NCBI RefSeq assembly: GCF_012932565.1
Contig: NZ_JABBYJ010000003.1
Coordinates: forward strand, 1-64,000
Direction of reading: 5' to 3'
Source of the DNA: Sneathiella limimaris
GTDB lineage: Bacteria > Pseudomonadota > Alphaproteobacteria > Sneathiellales > Sneathiellaceae
Length of the DNA: 64,000 bases
In this document: piece by piece, positions 33,055 to 40,487 of the stretch
Layout of the letters: every line of letters starts with the position of its first letter
Position numbering within the stretch: the first letter of the stretch is position 1
The notes under the pieces: model-generated
Told to the model about the DNA's origin: nothing
What the model saw: only the letters and a program-made list of their open reading frames with translations
The model's database searches: none
Made by a program: the position numbers and the translations under genes

Positions 33055-36000
33055 ATGCGCGATCAAAAGTATCAGAGTTTTAGGCGCAAACTGTACAGCC
33101 AAATTTCATTTCTCGCATTAGTAAGCCTGATTGCTTCGAATACAACAGCGAGCGCAGATGTTAATGATGCTGATGCAACAACAGACACTGCTGCGAGCTC
33201 GACTGTTACCGCCTCCGACACCAACGGAATACTGGATGATAACGGGGCCGACCACACAATCACCATAGATTCCAATAGTGGCGCTTTAACTTTTGGCACA
33301 CTGCAAACCATTGATGGTATTACGTTTTTATCTCAGTCAGGCGATATAACTGCGACGATAAACATTACCAGTTCCGGAACTAACAATCTTGTTACCTTTG
33401 CCGGTGATGTTCAGGTAAAAGGGACTGAATCCCTTATTCTGAATGCGACGAATACAGATATTCTACTTCAGGGTGACGCTCCCTTCGGTACGGGTTCTTC
33501 TACTCTCAATCTAGGAGATGGTTCTAGCAGCGTTTCGGCTACATTCGACACCGCGCTAAATGCTGATAACACTATTGAAATGGTCATCAACGCGGCCTCC
33601 GCGGCGGACACAGTCACCCTCTCTGTTACAAATACAGATGGAACTTCGGGTAACGAGATAATTTTCACACAAGCAATCGGTGGAGCAAGTTCGGCCACCG
33701 AAATAGACGTCATTGAAATCGCAAGTGGCGCCAAAGCGACTTTTAACGGGGCTGTCAGGGCTGGAACTATTGAAATTCGAACGTCAGAAGCGATTACCTT
33801 TGACGATAGCATCACCGCTGATATTGATCTTTACAACGATTATACACTTTCTTTGAAAGATGGCTTTCCCCTTAACGGTTCTATTGACAACCAAACAGGT
33901 TCAGACAATGCAGGGACCCTAAACGTTGTCGATCAAACAGGAGGGGCAACGACTATCGTTTCAGGCGATATTGGATCGACAAACTCCTTAAAAGCCGTCA
34001 CTGCTGAAAGCTCATCAAATACAATCACATTTGGTGGCAACATTAATGCCACTACAATCACCTTGACCGGCACTGACGATACAGACGAAACAATTTTTCA
34101 AGGTAATGTAACTGGATCCGTCGTTATCGATACTGCAGGCCTCCTCACCTTCACCGCAAACAAATATGTTGATGGACCGGTGACTTCAAATACCGATGGC
34201 GCCGGTATTTTGGAGTTTGAAACCCAAACAGCGGACACCACTCTCGTTTCTGGTAACGTAGGAACAGGCGGTGGCAATTCGTTGAAAGAACTTATTGTCA
34301 ACACTGGCGCCGGTGTCACATCCACTTTTGGTGGCACCGTGGATGCAAACACAATCACAGTAGCTGGCTCTGGTACTGTCAGAATTCAAGATACGATCAA
34401 TACGACGACCCTATCTTTTTCAAGCGACGCGACAGTAAACATTGCCGCAAACAAAGCTATCTCTGGCGCAGTCGATGCAGGCGGTACTTTTGGTAATCTC
34501 GTGTTTGATGAAAGCACCACAAATACGACATTGGTTAGCGGGTCTGTCGGTGCGACAAATGCCCTAAGCTCTATCGACACAACCATTGCCTCCGGTGTCA
34601 CATCCACATTTGCTGGCACCGTGGCCGCAGATACTATTTCGGTAAATGGATCAGGAACTATTGCGTTTTCTGACGATGTTACAGGCGACATAGAGATTGG
34701 AGATGGAGGTAAAGTTTCCCTATCTGCTGGCAAAAAGATTATAGGTAACATTGATAATTCTAGTGGCTCAGACGGATCCGGAACTGCCAGTTTTGGTGCT
34801 ATTGGCGGCAATTTAACACTCGTGTCTGGCTCAATAGGAGCCTCAAACTCTCTTGGCTCAGTGACAGTAGACACCACCGGGGGTATCGCGACTTTCTCTG
34901 GATCTGTGAATGCAGAAGATTTTACAGCAACTGGGAGCGGTTCTATCCAGTTCGGTAATGGGGGATCACTTGGATCTCTTTCATCTACCGGAAACATAAA
35001 TACGGGCAATACGCTTCTGACAATTTCAGGTGATACATCCTTCACTGGCGGAAGCTCACTCAATGTTGGTTCAGGCGGGCTAGAATTTAATGGAAGTTCT
35101 GCTCAAACGGTATCCGCACCGATAAATAACACCAACAATCTGTCAATCAGCAATACCAGTAGCTCAGGTGTTACATTTGAAAGTGCCTTGGGTGCCACGA
35201 CTCCCTTGGGAATGGTAACACTAAATTCAAACACCAAGACCACTTTCAATAACACTGTTCAGGCAACTTCTCTTTCCAGCAACGGAAATCTGGTAGTCGA
35301 AAACACAATTACCTTGTCTGGTACTGCGACATTTAATGGTGGAACCCTCACGATCGGAGATAGCTTCACTCCGGGTGACACGATTTTCAGTGTCAATGAT
35401 GTCAGTGCGTCAGGCAGTCCAACCGTTCAGATTGCAGGTGATATACAAACCGGTACCTATACGCTGTTTGACAGTGTAACCGACGCATCAGATGAAGTTG
35501 CAAATTTTGCGCCCTCGACCAGTATCCTGAGAAGTACAGAATTACAAGTAAATGGCTCAGATATTGAGCTGGTGGTGACCACACGAACAGCGGATAGCCT
35601 TGCCACGGAGTTCAGTGTTACAAACAATCAGGCTAACATCCTAATAATCGCAAATGATGCAATCGCAACTGGCAACGATGCATTGCTGAGTGATCTTATC
35701 GCTTCCGTTAATGCAGGTGGTTCTACAGCCCAAAATGCCATCAAAAGCCTTGCTGTTCAGAGTGAAAGCATGGACGCAGCAATCAGCGTCGCTTCCGGAC
35801 TTCAAAACCAGGTTTTTCTATTCACTTCTGACAGGCTATCAGCTGTCCGGAATCCAGAAACTGCTTCTCGCCAGGTTATCGCTGACACCTCAACTGATCG
35901 GCCTGATGCGAAGAAATCTGCCTGGATCAAGGCATTCGGCTTTCTGGCTGACCAAGACAGAACATCAGATGGAGAAAGCTATGATGCGGGTACAGCTGGC

Positions 36001-36738
36001 TCGACTTTTGGCTACGACGCCGCCATTACAGATAAGAGCCGCCTAGGAGCCTCATTTACTTATGCTTACACCGATGTTGATGGTGGTGGAGCTGGCAATG
36101 TCAGCACTCAGCTGAACAGCTATCAAGGCAACCTATACGCAGATTACTCAACAAAAGAATTCTTCATAGAAGGCTCAGTGGGTTACGCATTTAACAGTAT
36201 AAAAAGTAGCAGGGTAATAGACTTTCTGGGTTCGGATACAACGGCGCGCGCAGACTACGACTCCAATCAATATATGGCAGCCGTTCAATTCGGCGTTCCC
36301 CTTACCGCAGGCGATTATCAAATAACTCCTATGGCAGGCGTATCTTATACATATTTGACAACCGATGATTATAGAGAAACGGGGGCTGGTGGACTTAATC
36401 AGCAAGTCAAAACGGACAATCTACAGCTGTTGACTACTTCAGTAGGTGCACAGATATCAACCCAGATCAGAGCAGGGTCAGGATATTTCATACCTCATTT
36501 AAGAGGCGGTGTGCGGTATGAGTTGCTTGGTGAAAATGCAACGGCGACTTCGCAATTTACGGGCGGAGGATCTACTTTCACAGTAGAGGGTCAGGATCCT
36601 GAACAGTTTGGCGCTCAGCTTGGCCTTGGGTTTGCCTATGATGTAGGTGAGTGGATTTTGGGTGCAAATTATGACGCAGAATTTAAAAACAACTACTTGT
36701 CGCACTCCGGTAGTCTGAAGGCTAAGTTACGCTTCTAA
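33055..36738 (+). CDS. Autotransporter with repetitive passenger domain
   Basis: A 1227-residue type Va-secreted protein. The N-terminus has an extended signal (RRKLYSQISFLALVSLIAS, cut about residue 33). The passenger (about 35-930) is Thr/Ser/Gly/Asn-rich, Cys-free beta-helix-like sequence with at least four repeats of about 96 residues. The C-terminal autotransporter beta domain (about 960-1227) includes AWIKAFGFLADQD, GSTFGYDAAITDKSRLGASF and ends in AKLRF, the Bam-recognition aromatic end. Function is probably adhesion or surface structure. Its G-rich ribosome binding site is noted separately. It is convergent with the IalB-like gene, 3 bp apart. Confidence 0.88.
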   Translation: MRDQKYQSFRRKLYSQISFLALVSLIASNTTASADVNDADATTDTAASSTVTASDTNGILDDNGADHTITIDSNSGALTFGTLQTIDGITFLSQSGDITATINITSSGTNNLVTFAGDVQVKGTESLILNATNTDILLQGDAPFGTGSSTLNLGDGSSSVSATFDTALNADNTIEMVINAASAADTVTLSVTNTDGTSGNEIIFTQAIGGASSATEIDVIEIASGAKATFNGAVRAGTIEIRTSEAITFDDSITADIDLYNDYTLSLKDGFPLNGSIDNQTGSDNAGTLNVVDQTGGATTIVSGDIGSTNSLKAVTAESSSNTITFGGNINATTITLTGTDDTDETIFQGNVTGSVVIDTAGLLTFTANKYVDGPVTSNTDGAGILEFETQTADTTLVSGNVGTGGGNSLKELIVNTGAGVTSTFGGTVDANTITVAGSGTVRIQDTINTTTLSFSSDATVNIAANKAISGAVDAGGTFGNLVFDESTTNTTLVSGSVGATNALSSIDTTIASGVTSTFAGTVAADTISVNGSGTIAFSDDVTGDIEIGDGGKVSLSAGKKIIGNIDNSSGSDGSGTASFGAIGGNLTLVSGSIGASNSLGSVTVDTTGGIATFSGSVNAEDFTATGSGSIQFGNGGSLGSLSSTGNINTGNTLLTISGDTSFTGGSSLNVGSGGLEFNGSSAQTVSAPINNTNNLSISNTSSSGVTFESALGATTPLGMVTLNSNTKTTFNNTVQATSLSSNGNLVVENTITLSGTATFNGGTLTIGDSFTPGDTIFSVNDVSASGSPTVQIAGDIQTGTYTLFDSVTDASDEVANFAPSTSILRSTELQVNGSDIELVVTTRTADSLATEFSVTNNQANILIIANDAIATGNDALLSDLIASVNAGGSTAQNAIKSLAVQSESMDAAISVASGLQNQVFLFTSDRLSAVRNPETASRQVIADTSTDRPDAKKSAWIKAFGFLADQDRTSDGESYDAGTAGSTFGYDAAITDKSRLGASFTYAYTDVDGGGAGNVSTQLNSYQGNLYADYSTKEFFIEGSVGYAFNSIKSSRVIDFLGSDTTARADYDSNQYMAAVQFGVPLTAGDYQITPMAGVSYTYLTTDDYRETGAGGLNQQVKTDNLQLLTTSVGAQISTQIRAGSGYFIPHLRGGVRYELLGENATATSQFTGGGSTFTVEGQDPEQFGAQLGLGFAYDVGEWILGANYDAEFKNNYLSHSGSLKAKLRF
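33880..34975 (+). repeat. Four degenerate ~288-bp repeats in the autotransporter passenger
   Basis: The motif (T)TxVSGxxGxxNxLxxV...TFxGxxxAxTITVxGSG recurs with starts at about 33949, 34237, 34528 and 34813, that is spacing of 285-291 bp (about 96 codons). Examples are TTIVSGDIGSTNSL, TTLVSGNVGTGGGNSL, TTLVSGSVGATNAL and LTLVSGSIGASNSL. Protein identity between units is moderate, so they are ancient rather than fresh duplications. Confidence 0.75.
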
Positions 36739-36741
36739 AGG

Positions 36742-37269
36742 CTAGTTGAGCCAGCTAAATGATCTTGTGAAACCAATCAAACTGGCCTGAACCACTATTG
36801 TTTGTTTACTACCATAGGGCCGAAATCCAACTTTCATAGCGGTCCCAGCTTTCATTTTTGCGAGCATGTCTGTTGGTAAAAGAGAACGCATCTCGCATCC
36901 AATCTTACTGCAAATGGAATAAGGCGCTTTAACCTCTTGGTTCTCATCGATTTTCATGAGCAAACCAGCTTGTAAATCAACACCTAAGGGGAGTTGCATG
37001 ACGATATAGGGTTTTCGGCTTTCTTTACCTACATAAAAAATTTTTATATTCAGGATCTGCCCAACTTGCCCGGTACCCTCTTCTTTCTGTTGCCGCAGGA
37101 CAAGTTTCTGTTCGATCAAACAACTTTGTGGATCGTCTTTTGCCTGACAAACAAGTTTCCAGGCATCTGCATTCTCTTCAGCTTTAAGAGCACATGGAAC
37201 AAGCAATAGAGTACAGACTAGTGGACGAATGGTATAAAATTGGGAACGTAAGGTAGGAAACCAAGTCAT
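36742..37269 (-). CDS. Invasion-associated locus B (IalB)-family protein
   Basis: A 175-residue secreted protein of the IalB family. After a signal sequence (about residues 1-31, ending ...CALKAEE) come WKLVCQ..PQSCLIEQKLV, LPLGVDLQAGLLMKIDE and YSICSKIGCEMRSLL, with the paired cysteines typical of the family. Periplasmic role unknown despite the name, which comes from Bartonella. The ATG at 37269 is preferred to the upstream TTG at 37290. A perfect 11-bp inverted repeat lies directly upstream. Convergent with the autotransporter. Confidence 0.82.
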   Translation of the reverse strand: MTWFPTLRSQFYTIRPLVCTLLLVPCALKAEENADAWKLVCQAKDDPQSCLIEQKLVLRQQKEEGTGQVGQILNIKIFYVGKESRKPYIVMQLPLGVDLQAGLLMKIDENQEVKAPYSICSKIGCEMRSLLPTDMLAKMKAGTAMKVGFRPYGSKQTIVVQASLIGFTRSFSWLN

Positions 37270-37280
37270 GATGTCTACAA

Positions 37281-37314
37281 TTTCGATCAAATCAATAAGG
37301 TATTTTGATCGAAA
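37281..37314. promoter_or_regulatory. 11-bp inverted repeat upstream of the IalB gene
   Basis: TTTCGATCAAA (37281-37291) and TTTGATCGAAA (37304-37314) are perfect reverse complements separated by 12 bp, just before the ATG at 37269. It could be an operator or a leader hairpin that controls translation. Confidence 0.5.
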
Positions 37315-37349
37315 CTAGGAAGGTTGTGGTGCAACTGTCAAGGAATGCC

Positions 37350-37781
37350 TCAAGCACCAGCGGCTTTTACCAAAAACAGACGAACTCCCGAGATTTTCCA
37401 TTCCCCACTCACATTCTCAAACTGATAGATCGCTTTCCAGATCTTACCTTCCGGCCCTTGAATAAGGACAGCTTGCAATGGACGCCCTCTTATCTCTTGG
37501 AATTCATCAAATTGATACCAGGCAGGGTTAAATACTGGAGAATAATACTCGCGAACCATGTCGACAAACTTGTCAGAGGTCTCGTACTGCAACCGAATAA
37601 CAGGCGCTGCAAAACTGTAGGCTCGCTCATTTCTCCCCGATTGAAATGCCTCTATCTGACTGTCAATAATCTGCTCAAAAACCGAGAGAGACTTTTCTTT
37701 GGCAAATGTATACCCAGCACACAGGATAGTGCTAGCCATTGCTAAAGCTATGAGTAGGTAGCGATTGGAGATATGACTCAT
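37350..37781 (-). CDS. DUF4864-domain secreted protein
   Basis: A 143-residue protein with a signal peptide (ISNRYLLIALAMASTILCAG, cut near residue 27) and a DUF4864 body: IIDSQIEAFQSGRNERAYSFAAP near residues 37-60 and YQFENVSGEWKISGVRL at the end. The fold is NTF2-like by appearance. Function unknown. No partner is clear; it lies between the IalB gene and the sigma-E promoter region. Confidence 0.75.
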   Translation of the reverse strand: MSHISNRYLLIALAMASTILCAGYTFAKEKSLSVFEQIIDSQIEAFQSGRNERAYSFAAPVIRLQYETSDKFVDMVREYYSPVFNPAWYQFDEFQEIRGRPLQAVLIQGPEGKIWKAIYQFENVSGEWKISGVRLFLVKAAGA

Positions 37782-37847
37782 GACTGGACACCCTTCCCAA
37801 AATTACACCCATGCTGACCAAATAGAAGTACTTGACTGGAGCCATTT

Positions 37848-37954
37848 TTAAAAAAAGACGTGCCTGCCGCAAATCAATGAGGGGGGGGTTCGCGGCAGGC
37901 ACGTAGGCTATCCACTCAGCGGTAGTAGATAGCCCCAGCAGTTAAACTTTTTAT
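37848..37954 (-). ncRNA. Candidate sigma-E-dependent small RNA with C8 anti-Shine-Dalgarno loop
   Basis: A leftward transcript of about 105 nt is predicted from a TGATCC-N18-TAAATC promoter (37990-37961) and a strong terminator. After an AU-rich 5' end there are two hairpins: GGCTATC...GATAGCC (about 37935-37911) and a perfect 13-bp GC-rich stem (37904-37892 with 37870-37858) followed by CTTTTTTT. The 21-nt loop of the second contains CCCCCCCCUCA, exposed for pairing with Shine-Dalgarno sequences. No credible reading frame lies inside. It has the build of an Hfq-type regulatory RNA; no family is recognised. Inference from sequence only. Confidence 0.55.
37849..37904 (-). terminator. Intrinsic terminator with 13-bp GC-rich stem and C8 loop
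   Basis: ACGTGCCTGCCGC and GCGGCAGGCACGT are perfect complements around a 21-nt loop; on the minus strand the stem is followed by CTTTTTTT. It is the 3' end of the predicted small RNA. Confidence 0.8.
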
Positions 37955-37960
37955 TTATCT

Positions 37961-37990
37961 GATTTACGCCTGCCGACTCTTTTTGGATCA
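37961..37990 (-). promoter_or_regulatory. Sigma-E (RpoE/ChrR) promoter, leftward
   Basis: On the minus strand TGATCC (37990-37985) is followed by exactly 18 nt and TAAATC (37966-37961). TGATCC at -35 with an 18-nt spacer is the known form of RpoE promoters in Rhodobacter-type RpoE-ChrR systems. It faces the small-RNA candidate. Confidence 0.6.
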
Positions 37991-38004
37991 CAGGGCCCTT
38001 GAAT

Positions 38005-38034
38005 TGATCCAAAAAAAGTTTTTTCTCGTAGATC
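38005..38034 (+). promoter_or_regulatory. Sigma-E (RpoE/ChrR) promoter of the DUF6134 operon
   Basis: TGATCC (38005-38010), 18 nt, then TAGATC (38029-38034). The predicted start at about 38041 gives a 24-nt leader before the ATG at 38065. It is back to back with the leftward copy, so the two -35 boxes form the 11-bp inverted repeat TTTTTGGATCA/TGATCCAAAAA. Confidence 0.65.
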
Positions 38035-38064
38035 ATAACAGTCAAAGCAACGAGCGGTGTAGAG

Positions 38065-38772
38065 ATGATCAAACTTGAAAAGTCGTATAAAACTGCCAAA
38101 AGATGCTTAGTTCTAGCTTTATTTACGGTGCTTGTATCGCCGATGATTTCTTTTGCTGGCCCAATTGTCGATCCGTTGACCATTTATGGGCAGAAGCATG
38201 AGTTTCTTGTCAAAAGAAATGGTAGCGTCGTCGGGAAACATCTTCTTCAGTTTGAAAAAGACGAGAGTAGCCTTATTGCCAAAACCGACTTTAATGTAGC
38301 CGTTTCACTACTCGGCATCCCGCTTTACAAGTTTTATTACAAAAGCGAAGGCATATGGGAAGAAGGCAAGCTTAAAAGCTTGGAAGTTAATGTGGACGAG
38401 CAAGGTGAAAAGAAATCGATACGCCTGATATCTTCAGAAAACGGTTTTCTCGTAAATGGTCAAACCTTGCCATCAAGTTCCGATCTATTGCTTCCGACAA
38501 ATCATTGGAACCCAGCTGTGCTACAACAAAACCAGGTCTTCAACACTATTTTGGGCAAATTGAATAGGGTTGAGATCGCAAACAAAGGGCAGGAAATAGT
38601 TGAAGTGAGGAACGGTTCCATCTTGGCGACCAGATACGAATATTCCGGTGAGCTAAATCTTGAAGCTTGGTATGACCGTGACGGCCGCTGGGTCAAGCTG
38701 CGCTTTCTCGCAGAAGATGACTCGGTAATTGAATATTTCTGTTTGACCTGCAAAGCTTCCGTAAATTCATGA
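38065..38772 (+). CDS. DUF6134-family secreted protein
   Basis: A 235-residue exported protein with a signal peptide (CLVLALFTVLVSPMISFAG, cut near residue 32). The body has YGQKHEFLVKRNGSVVGKHLLQFE, EVEGIWEEGKLKSLE-like and SDLLLPTNHWNPAVL, the pattern of DUF6134, a family regularly found with RpoE-ChrR clusters, in my recollection. Its function is unknown; a beta-rich envelope protein is likely. First gene of the rightward sigma-E operon; the next gene overlaps by 4 bp. Confidence 0.82.
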   Translation: MIKLEKSYKTAKRCLVLALFTVLVSPMISFAGPIVDPLTIYGQKHEFLVKRNGSVVGKHLLQFEKDESSLIAKTDFNVAVSLLGIPLYKFYYKSEGIWEEGKLKSLEVNVDEQGEKKSIRLISSENGFLVNGQTLPSSSDLLLPTNHWNPAVLQQNQVFNTILGKLNRVEIANKGQEIVEVRNGSILATRYEYSGELNLEAWYDRDGRWVKLRFLAEDDSVIEYFCLTCKASVNS

Positions 38773-39512
38773 GTGAACATTATTGGATAATTGGTGCAAG
38801 CACCGGAATTGGTGCTGATCTCGCACTCCAGTTAGGAGCTGAAGGACATACCGTAACAATCAGTGCCAGAAATGAGGCTAAGCTGGAGGAGGTCGCCTCT
38901 AAATATCCAAAACAGATCTCCTGTCTTCCTATGGATATCTGCAATGAGCTCAGTATTGAAAGCGCGTTTTCCAAATTTGAAGCTTTAGATAAACTACCAG
39001 ACTGTGTCGTTATTTCAGCGGGGACTTACTCCCCCCAAACAGTAAGTCATTTTTCCTTGGAAAATGCTGAAAAGACTATGGCCCTAAACTACATCGGGAC
39101 ATGCCGAATTTTAGAACGACTTCTGCCTATCTTTCAAAGTCGAGATAAAGGTCATATAGCTTTGATCGCCTCAGTTGCTGGATATCAGGGCCTTCCAAAA
39201 TCCCTGGCCTATGGACCTACAAAAGCCGCCCTGATTAATCTCGCCGAAGGTCTACAGATTGAGCTGATGAATTCAAATGTCAAGGTTCAGGTCATTAACC
39301 CTGGTTTTGTAAAAACGCCGCTGACGGCACAGAATAAATTTAATATGCCGTTCTTGATGGAACCCGAGGAGGCAGCTCGAAAAATTGCACAAGGACTAAA
39401 AAAAGATCAGTTTGAAATAGCCTTCCCGCTACCATTTGTGCTTATTCTTAAGACAATCAGATTGCTGCCTTATTGGCTGTCTCTTAAACTCATTGCCAAA
39501 CTGACTTCATGA
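38769..39512 (+). CDS. Short-chain dehydrogenase/reductase
   Basis: An SDR oxidoreductase of 247 residues. The cofactor loop GASTGIGADLALQL is at residues 9-22, the catalytic Ser lies in IALIASVAGYQG and the YxxxK motif is AYGPTKAAL. NADP preference is suggested by the Ser/Arg pattern (SARNEAKL). It is translationally coupled to both neighbours (4-bp overlaps). In sigma-E clusters such enzymes may act on oxidised lipids (inference). Confidence 0.9.
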   Translation: MSEHYWIIGASTGIGADLALQLGAEGHTVTISARNEAKLEEVASKYPKQISCLPMDICNELSIESAFSKFEALDKLPDCVVISAGTYSPQTVSHFSLENAEKTMALNYIGTCRILERLLPIFQSRDKGHIALIASVAGYQGLPKSLAYGPTKAALINLAEGLQIELMNSNVKVQVINPGFVKTPLTAQNKFNMPFLMEPEEAARKIAQGLKKDQFEIAFPLPFVLILKTIRLLPYWLSLKLIAKLTS

Positions 39513-39958
39513 CTATTTCAGAACAAGATTTTAGATCCAGCTGTCAAAACTATGCTGATTTCTTTGAAAGGATTTCACCTGCAAGCCTTTCAGAACTAGA
39601 GGATTTTTGTGATCCGAACATTATTTTTCAGGATCCATTCAATCGCATCGTAGGGATTGAAACTTTGAAAGTACTCTTTCAGGATATGTTTGATCAAAGC
39701 AAGTCGGTTCACTTCTCCATTATTTCTATATATCCGGACTTTGAATCTAGGAGAGCTATTCTAAAATGGCGTTTTATTTCGGAGACCCACAAAATTGGAA
39801 CACTGGATTTCGAAGGCCTCTCAGAAATACGGATTAACGACAATGGAAGGGTTTCCGAGCATATTGATTACTGGGATTCTGGAAGTCATTTCTATTCGAA
39901 AATTCCCATTCTAGGGAGTTTGATCCGGCTGATCAGGAAGCGGCTCACTATTTCTTGA
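39509..39958 (+). CDS. NTF2-like (SnoaL-type) protein
   Basis: A 149-residue protein with the NTF2 fold: LEDFCDPNIIFQDPFNRIVGIE, RAILKWRFIS and SEHIDYWDSGSHFYSKIPILG, the last being typical of the group found beside ChrR genes. It may bind or isomerise a lipid-derived ligand. Last gene of the rightward operon, overlapping the convergent DUF3833 gene by 11 bp. Confidence 0.85.
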   Translation: MTISEQDFRSSCQNYADFFERISPASLSELEDFCDPNIIFQDPFNRIVGIETLKVLFQDMFDQSKSVHFSIISIYPDFESRRAILKWRFISETHKIGTLDFEGLSEIRINDNGRVSEHIDYWDSGSHFYSKIPILGSLIRLIRKRLTIS

Positions 39959-40478
39959 AAAATAGAGTAACGGTCCCAATCTTCACCCCCCACCGTGTCA
40001 CAGTAGCCTTGTTGATAACCACATCTCCAGGCTGCCGGAATAACCAATCATCAAATTTTACTCGCCAAGTGCTTTCTCCAACCTGCAAATCCATTTCATA
40101 GATCCAATTGAAAGCGTTACCATACATAACGCCAGACGCTTCCCCGACAATGTCATCCGCCCGCCCCTCATATTTGTGCGGTGCGGTCCGTCGGATTTTC
40201 CAAACACGACGATCAACTTCTCCATCTGCGTAAATGAAATTTTCGTCTAGCGTCAACTCATCGCCATCAACGACGCCATCAATATCTACCGTAAACTGTC
40301 GCCTAAGGTTCCCAAATCGATCTTCGAAAATGCCCCAGGCACTGACGTTCCCTTCAAAAAACCCAAATAGATCAAATGCAGGTTCGGTTCCTTCAAACTG
40401 CTCTGGTTTCATCGTATTACAGCCCACCAAAACCAACAGGCCCGCCAAGAGAAAGATTTTTTTATTGAAACTACTCAT
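39948..40478 (-). CDS. DUF3833 lipoprotein
   Basis: A 176-residue lipoprotein: KIFLLAGLLVLVGC forms a signal peptide with lipobox LVGC (Cys at about 20). The body has FDLFGFFEGNVSAWGIFEDRFGN, the hallmark of DUF3833, with KYEGRADDIVGEASGVMYGN, WRVKFDDWLF and a lysine tail. Calycin-like barrel by appearance. Last gene of the leftward sigma-E operon. Function unknown; members occur in photooxidative-stress operons together with CFA-like enzymes. Confidence 0.88.
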   Translation of the reverse strand: MSSFNKKIFLLAGLLVLVGCNTMKPEQFEGTEPAFDLFGFFEGNVSAWGIFEDRFGNLRRQFTVDIDGVVDGDELTLDENFIYADGEVDRRVWKIRRTAPHKYEGRADDIVGEASGVMYGNAFNWIYEMDLQVGESTWRVKFDDWLFRQPGDVVINKATVTRWGVKIGTVTLFFKK

Positions 40479-40487
40479 TTTATCGGC

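Noticed and set aside
34386-35063. A 225-codon leftward frame in the autotransporter gene
   Set aside because: It is antisense to the passenger repeats; Pro- and Val-rich composition follows from the Thr/Ser/Gly codons on the other strand.
37908-38034. A 42-codon leftward frame beginning ATG ATC TAC and ending near the sRNA terminator
   Set aside because: No ribosome binding site, its start lies upstream of the predicted sigma-E start, and the second half coincides with promoter and hairpin sequence. The longer 91-codon version runs antisense through the DUF6134 gene.
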